Of a stretch of DNA of 64,000 nucleotides, positions 60,371 through 64,000 are shown in pieces. The stretch covers positions 2,604,001 through 2,668,000 of the forward strand of contig NZ_LT594324.1 in NCBI RefSeq assembly GCF_900089605.1. The letters run 5' to 3'. Each line of letters begins with the position of its first letter. The first letter of the stretch is position 1. The notes beneath the pieces are model-generated. The model worked only from the letters and a program-made list of their open reading frames with translations. It made no database searches and was not told the DNA's origin. The translations under genes were made by a program, and so were the position numbers. Origin of the DNA: Micromonospora narathiwatensis (GTDB lineage: Bacteria; Actinomycetota; Actinomycetes; Mycobacteriales; Micromonosporaceae).

Positions 60371-61981
60371 CTACCCGGGCACACCTCCCCGGCGGCGACG
60401 CAGCACCGCCGCGCCGGCCAGGGCCGCGACGGCGAGCGCCGCGAGGGCCATCTCCGGCCACACCCCCATCCGGGTGGCCGGGGTACGCCCGTCCCCGAGC
60501 TGCATCTGCCGGACCACCACCGCCGCGGTGTTGAACCCGGTGGCCCCGTCTACCCGCCCGTCGGGGGTAACGAACCCGGAAACCCCGACCGTGGAGGCCA
60601 TCAGCGCCGCCCGGCCGTGCTCGACGGCGCGCAGCCGCACCATGGCCAACTGCTGGCGGGCCTCCGCCACGTCGAAGGTGGCGTTGTTGGTCTGCACCAC
60701 CAGCAGCTGCCCGCCACCGGTGACGGTGTCCCGGACGAGGCCGTCGTAGGCGACCTCGAAGCAGATCACGTCGCCGACGGTGACCGCCCCGGCGTCGATC
60801 ACCCCGGGCGTGGCGCCGGGGACGAAGTCGGCGCGCACCCGGTCGACCTGGGCGCTGACCATCCGGGCGATCTTTCGCAGCGGCACGTACTCGGCGAACG
60901 GCACCGGGTGCCGCTTGACGTACAGCTGGTCGAGGTCGACGCCGCTGCCGGGCCGCCACAGCAGGCCGGCGTTGCGGACCTGCCCGGCGTCGGGGCCGAG
61001 CAGCACCGCGCCGACCAGGACGGGCGCGCCGATCGCCTCGGCGGCCTGGGAGATCCGGTATCCGGCCTCCGGGTTGCGCAGCGGGTCGATGTCGCTGGAG
61101 TTCTCCGGCCACACCACCAGGTCGGGGCGGGGCTGCGCGCCGGCGGTGACCTGCTCGGCCAGTCTCAGGGTGGCGGTGACGTGGTTGTCGAGCACGGCCT
61201 CCCGTTGGGCGTTGAAGTCCAGCCCGAGGCGGGGCACGTTGCCCTGCACGATGGCGACGGTGACGGTCTTCCCGCCGCCGCGTACGCCCGCCGGGACGGC
61301 CGATCCGGCGGCGAGCAGGGCGGCCAGCGCGGCGGCCAGCGCCGCCACCGGCCGCCAGTGCCCGGCGGGTCGACGCCAGTCCCGCCACGCGGCGGTGACC
61401 AGGATCCCGCCGGCGACCGCGACCGCGCAGGTGACCAGCGGGGCACCGCCGAGCGCGGCCAGCCGCAGCAACGGCGAGGTGTCCTGGCTGAACGCGAGCC
61501 GCCCCCACGGGAACCCGCCGAACGGGGTCCGGTCGCGCAGCGCCTCCTGCCCCACCCACAGCACCCCGGTGAGCGCCGGCCAGCTCCACCGCCACCGGTC
61601 CACCAGCGGCGACACCCAGGCGGCGGCGGCGCCGAGCAGCGCGAGGTAACCGGCCTGCAGCAGGGACAGCAGGATCCACGGCAGCACGCCGGTGTGCAGG
61701 TTGGTCCACTCCAGCAGTGGCGCGAACAGCGCCACCCCGGCGAGGAAGCCCAGCCCGGCGCCGGCCCGCAGCCGCCGCCGGTGCGCCGCCGCGGCCAGCA
61801 ACGCCACCCCGACCGGCGCGAGCGGCCACACCCCGTACGGGGGGAACGCGGCCAGCAGCGCCAGCCCGGCCACGACGGCCAGCGGCGCCGCCACCCGCAG
61901 CGGCAGCGGCCGGGGCCCCCCGCCGTCGCGTGCCCCGTCAGTGGCGCGCACCTCTTCCCGGTCGAGCGTCGTCACCGGCAC
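60371..61981 (-). CDS. lnt: Apolipoprotein N-acyltransferase
   Basis: A 536-aa membrane enzyme that adds the third acyl chain to lipoproteins. About six to eight transmembrane segments are followed by the extracytoplasmic nitrilase-like domain with the catalytic triad Glu293 (VVWPENSS), Lys356 (YVKRHP) and Cys407 (VICFEV), and a final transmembrane helix near residue 515. It lies directly upstream of the Ppm synthase gene (38-nt gap), matching the Ppm2/Ppm1 arrangement in mycobacteria, so both probably belong to one unit serving the cell envelope. Confidence 0.94.
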   Translation of the reverse strand: MPVTTLDREEVRATDGARDGGGPRPLPLRVAAPLAVVAGLALLAAFPPYGVWPLAPVGVALLAAAAHRRRLRAGAGLGFLAGVALFAPLLEWTNLHTGVLPWILLSLLQAGYLALLGAAAAWVSPLVDRWRWSWPALTGVLWVGQEALRDRTPFGGFPWGRLAFSQDTSPLLRLAALGGAPLVTCAVAVAGGILVTAAWRDWRRPAGHWRPVAALAAALAALLAAGSAVPAGVRGGGKTVTVAIVQGNVPRLGLDFNAQREAVLDNHVTATLRLAEQVTAGAQPRPDLVVWPENSSDIDPLRNPEAGYRISQAAEAIGAPVLVGAVLLGPDAGQVRNAGLLWRPGSGVDLDQLYVKRHPVPFAEYVPLRKIARMVSAQVDRVRADFVPGATPGVIDAGAVTVGDVICFEVAYDGLVRDTVTGGGQLLVVQTNNATFDVAEARQQLAMVRLRAVEHGRAALMASTVGVSGFVTPDGRVDGATGFNTAAVVVRQMQLGDGRTPATRMGVWPEMALAALAVAALAGAAVLRRRRGGVPG

Positions 61982-62080
61982 CTCATCACGATCACGCGCC
62001 GAAGGCTACCTGGCCGGACTGTGGGCCGACCGCCGGTGGGCGCGGCGCCCCGGGCCCGTCTCGGTGGGAGTGGCGGCGGG

Positions 62081-62764
62081 TCAGCGGGCCGGTGCCGGCA
62101 GGCGTAGGCGACCGTCGCGCATCTCGGCGGTCGCGTCGACGGCGGTGAGGTGGGTGCGGTCGTGGGTGACCAGGACGGTGGCGGCGGCCCGCTGGCGGGT
62201 GAGGCGGGCGATCAGGTCGATGACGGCAGCGCCCCGGTCGTGGTCGAGGGCGCTGGTGGGTTCGTCGACGAGCAGCACGGTGGGGTCGTTCATCAGGGCG
62301 CGGGCGATGTTGACGCGCTGGCGTTGGCCGCCGGAGAGCTGGTGGGGGCGCCGGCCGGCCTCGGCGGCGAGTCCGACGGCGTCGAGGAGCTCCATCGCCC
62401 GGGGGCGGGCCCGGGCCGGGGACCGACCGTCGAGCGGGGCCATGACCTGAAGCTGCTCGACGGCGGTGAGCGAGGGCAGCAGGTTCGGCTGCTGGAAGAC
62501 GATGCCGATCCGGGCGCGACGCAGCGCGGCGAGTTCCGCCCGGGTCATCCCGGTGGTGGGGGTGCCATCGACGGTGACGGTGCCGCGGTCGGGGGTGATG
62601 AGGGTGGCGGCGACGGCGAGCAGGCTGGACTTGCCGGATCCGGAGGGGCCGACAACGGCGGTGAGGCTGCCCTTGGGGGCGTCGAGGGTGACGTGGTCGA
62701 GGGCGGTCAGGCGGCCGCCCCCGTCGGGATAGGTGAGGGTGACGTCGGTCAGGTTGAGGCTCAT
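62081..62764 (-). CDS. ABC transporter ATP-binding protein (HrtA/MacB-type)
   Basis: A 227-aa ATPase of the MacB/LolD/HrtA class. Walker A is VGPSGSGKSSLL (around residue 40), followed by GIVFQQPNLLPSLTAVEQL, signature LSGGQRQRVNIARALM, Walker B VLLVDEPTSALD and the switch His in VLVTHDRTHL. It works with the FtsX-like permease encoded just upstream (ATGA overlap of 4 nt). Confidence 0.94.
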   Translation of the reverse strand: MSLNLTDVTLTYPDGGGRLTALDHVTLDAPKGSLTAVVGPSGSGKSSLLAVAATLITPDRGTVTVDGTPTTGMTRAELAALRRARIGIVFQQPNLLPSLTAVEQLQVMAPLDGRSPARARPRAMELLDAVGLAAEAGRRPHQLSGGQRQRVNIARALMNDPTVLLVDEPTSALDHDRGAAVIDLIARLTRQRAAATVLVTHDRTHLTAVDATAEMRDGRLRLPAPAR

Positions 62765-63849
62765 CGGGCGCTCCCCAGTGCGGTCAGCGGGTCGACGGAG
62801 GTGATGCGGCGAATGGACAGGGCGGCCCCGAACACGCCGAGCAGGATGATCACGGCGGCGGGAACGAGGACCGTGGCGGGGGTGAGCAGGAACGGCACGG
62901 CCGAGGCCGTGACGGCGGCGCCGAGGGCGGCGGCGGCAACGGCGCCGACGAGGGTGCCGGCGCTCAGCAGGACGACGGCCTGACCGAGCGCGTCGCGCAG
63001 CAGGTACGCGGTGGAGGCGCCCAGCGCCTTCAGGACGGCGACGTCGGCGCCGCGCTGGATGGTCCACACGCTGAAGAAGGCACCGATGACCAGGGCGGCG
63101 ATGGCGAACAGGAAGCCGCGCATCAACTGCAGGGAGCCGTTCTCGGAGGTGTAGGAGCCGATCGCGGACAGCGAGTCGCCGATGGTGACGGTTCTGGTGC
63201 CGGCGGCCGCGTCGGCGGCCCGGACGTCGACGTCCGCGGTGGTGTTCAGGGCGATGACGGTGGCGGTCCGGCCGGTGGCGGCCCCGGCCGGCGGCGCGAT
63301 CTCCTGCCACCGGTCCAGGCTGATCCAGATCACCGGAGTGTGGCTGTAGGAGGCGTCGCCGCCGACCGCCGCGACGGTCAGTGCCCGCCCGGCGAGGGTG
63401 ACGGTGTCGCCGGCCCGTACGTCGAGGTCGTCGGCGGCGGGCGTGGACAGCACCACCGACCCGTCGTCGATCCTGCCGCCGTCCGGGGCCAGGGCGGATC
63501 CGGGACGGACCCCGAAGACGGTCACGCCGACACCCGCGTCACCGGCGGTGGCCCTGGTGACGGCGATGCCCAGCGGTTCGGCCCGGGTCACCCCGGGCAC
63601 CTCCGCCCACCGCCGCCACTGCCCCTCGGTGACGGTGGAGTCGGCGTACGACAGGTCCTGCCCGGGACCGGGCGCGGCGAAGGCGACCCGGTCCGCGGGC
63701 AGGTCGGTGATCGCGGAGACGTTCTCCCGCCCCAGCCCGGCGGTGAGGCCGGACAAAAGCCCGACCAGCAAGCTGATGAGCGTGACGACGGTCCCCATGA
63801 GGGCGAAACGCCCTTTGGCGAACCTCAGGTCTCTCCAGGCGACGAACAC
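62761..63849 (-). CDS. FtsX-like ABC transporter permease (HrtB/DevC-like)
   Basis: A 362-aa permease with one N-terminal transmembrane helix (FALMGTVVTLISLLVGLLSGL), a large extracytoplasmic MacB-type domain (about 190 residues), and three C-terminal helices (FLFAIAALVIGAFFSVWTIQRGADVAVLKALGAS is the FtsX signature). This layout fits exporters of haem, lipids or lipoproteins driven by mechanotransmission. The substrate is unknown. The GTG at 63849 gives the family start VFVAWRDLRFAKGRFALMG. Upstream starts add a basic non-conserved stretch. About 150 nt to the window end presumably hold the promoter. Confidence 0.9.
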   Translation of the reverse strand: MFVAWRDLRFAKGRFALMGTVVTLISLLVGLLSGLTAGLGRENVSAITDLPADRVAFAAPGPGQDLSYADSTVTEGQWRRWAEVPGVTRAEPLGIAVTRATAGDAGVGVTVFGVRPGSALAPDGGRIDDGSVVLSTPAADDLDVRAGDTVTLAGRALTVAAVGGDASYSHTPVIWISLDRWQEIAPPAGAATGRTATVIALNTTADVDVRAADAAAGTRTVTIGDSLSAIGSYTSENGSLQLMRGFLFAIAALVIGAFFSVWTIQRGADVAVLKALGASTAYLLRDALGQAVVLLSAGTLVGAVAAAALGAAVTASAVPFLLTPATVLVPAAVIILLGVFGAALSIRRITSVDPLTALGSAR

Positions 63850-64000
63850 GACAGGTCCCGGCCCTTTCTCGACGGCGAATCGGTACCGGTCCCAGCGTCG
63901 CCGTCCGCCTCGGTGGGCACATCTGGCCCAGGACGGCACTTCACGGATCAAACGGCGCCGGTCGGGTTGCACCTTTTGACAGAGGGCACCGACGTGGTCA

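Overview
This is a gene-dense, very GC-rich window (about 70-75% G+C by eye) with GTG starts, many 4-nt stop/start overlaps and many apparently leaderless promoters. RbpA, a mycothiol-type DinB/MDMPI protein, a TIGR04222 protein and a Ppm synthase beside an apolipoprotein N-acyltransferase point to an actinomycete, probably Micromonosporaceae. I see no rRNA, tRNA, CRISPR array, prophage or intact insertion sequence.

Layout. 0-17 kb: the 3' end of an MFS exporter; cytochrome bd oxidase (cydAB) behind a tandem dyad operator; a PlsC-like acyltransferase; an HTH/DUF4180 pair whose promoter is one large inverted repeat; a GDPD phosphodiesterase, UMF1 permease, thymidine kinase, AidB-like acyl-CoA dehydrogenase, VOC protein, orphan tyrosine recombinase, WYL regulator, isochorismatase-like hydrolase, cupin, two GNAT enzymes and a GT39-like enzyme. 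17-21.9 kb: a TIGR04222 protein, a VWA lipoprotein, an unrecognised Rossmann-like protein, and a chimeric ORF joining the start of a DUF998-like protein to the end of a LuxR-type HTH.

21.9-37 kb is the accessory centre. An enolase-superfamily dehydratase and a LacI regulator diverge from a SsuABC/TauABC-type uptake system, followed by a Gfo/Idh dehydrogenase, a DUF993 aldolase-like protein, a TIM-barrel isomerase and a glycerate kinase. This reads as a catabolic pathway for a small polar acid, possibly a sugar acid, ending in phosphoglycerate. A low-GC inositol-phosphate-synthase-like gene lacking a conserved active-site lysine overlaps the kinase 3' end. Beyond it lie a secreted glucose/sorbosone-dehydrogenase-type enzyme, a secreted LamG-like protein, and a second, paralogous LacI gene. 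The same 12-bp LacI half-site occurs at both ends of this region.

37-43 kb: small unknown proteins, an HNH protein, a winged-helix/membrane-protein pair, an AT-rich island, a sirtuin and housekeeping singletons. 43-54 kb: an oligosaccharide-use locus (binding protein, two permeases, GH42 beta-galactosidase; a divergent ROK repressor; a GH3 enzyme with an inserted beta-trefoil; a translationally coupled LacI). It has no ATPase, so a shared one is presumably used. 54-64 kb: NUDIX, a zinc-finger/coiled-coil protein, an alpha/beta-hydrolase pseudogene broken by a 16-bp tandem duplication, a PNPOx-like protein, a POT transporter, rbpA behind a SigR-like promoter, FxsA, Ppm synthase, Lnt, and an HrtBA/DevCA-like ABC exporter.
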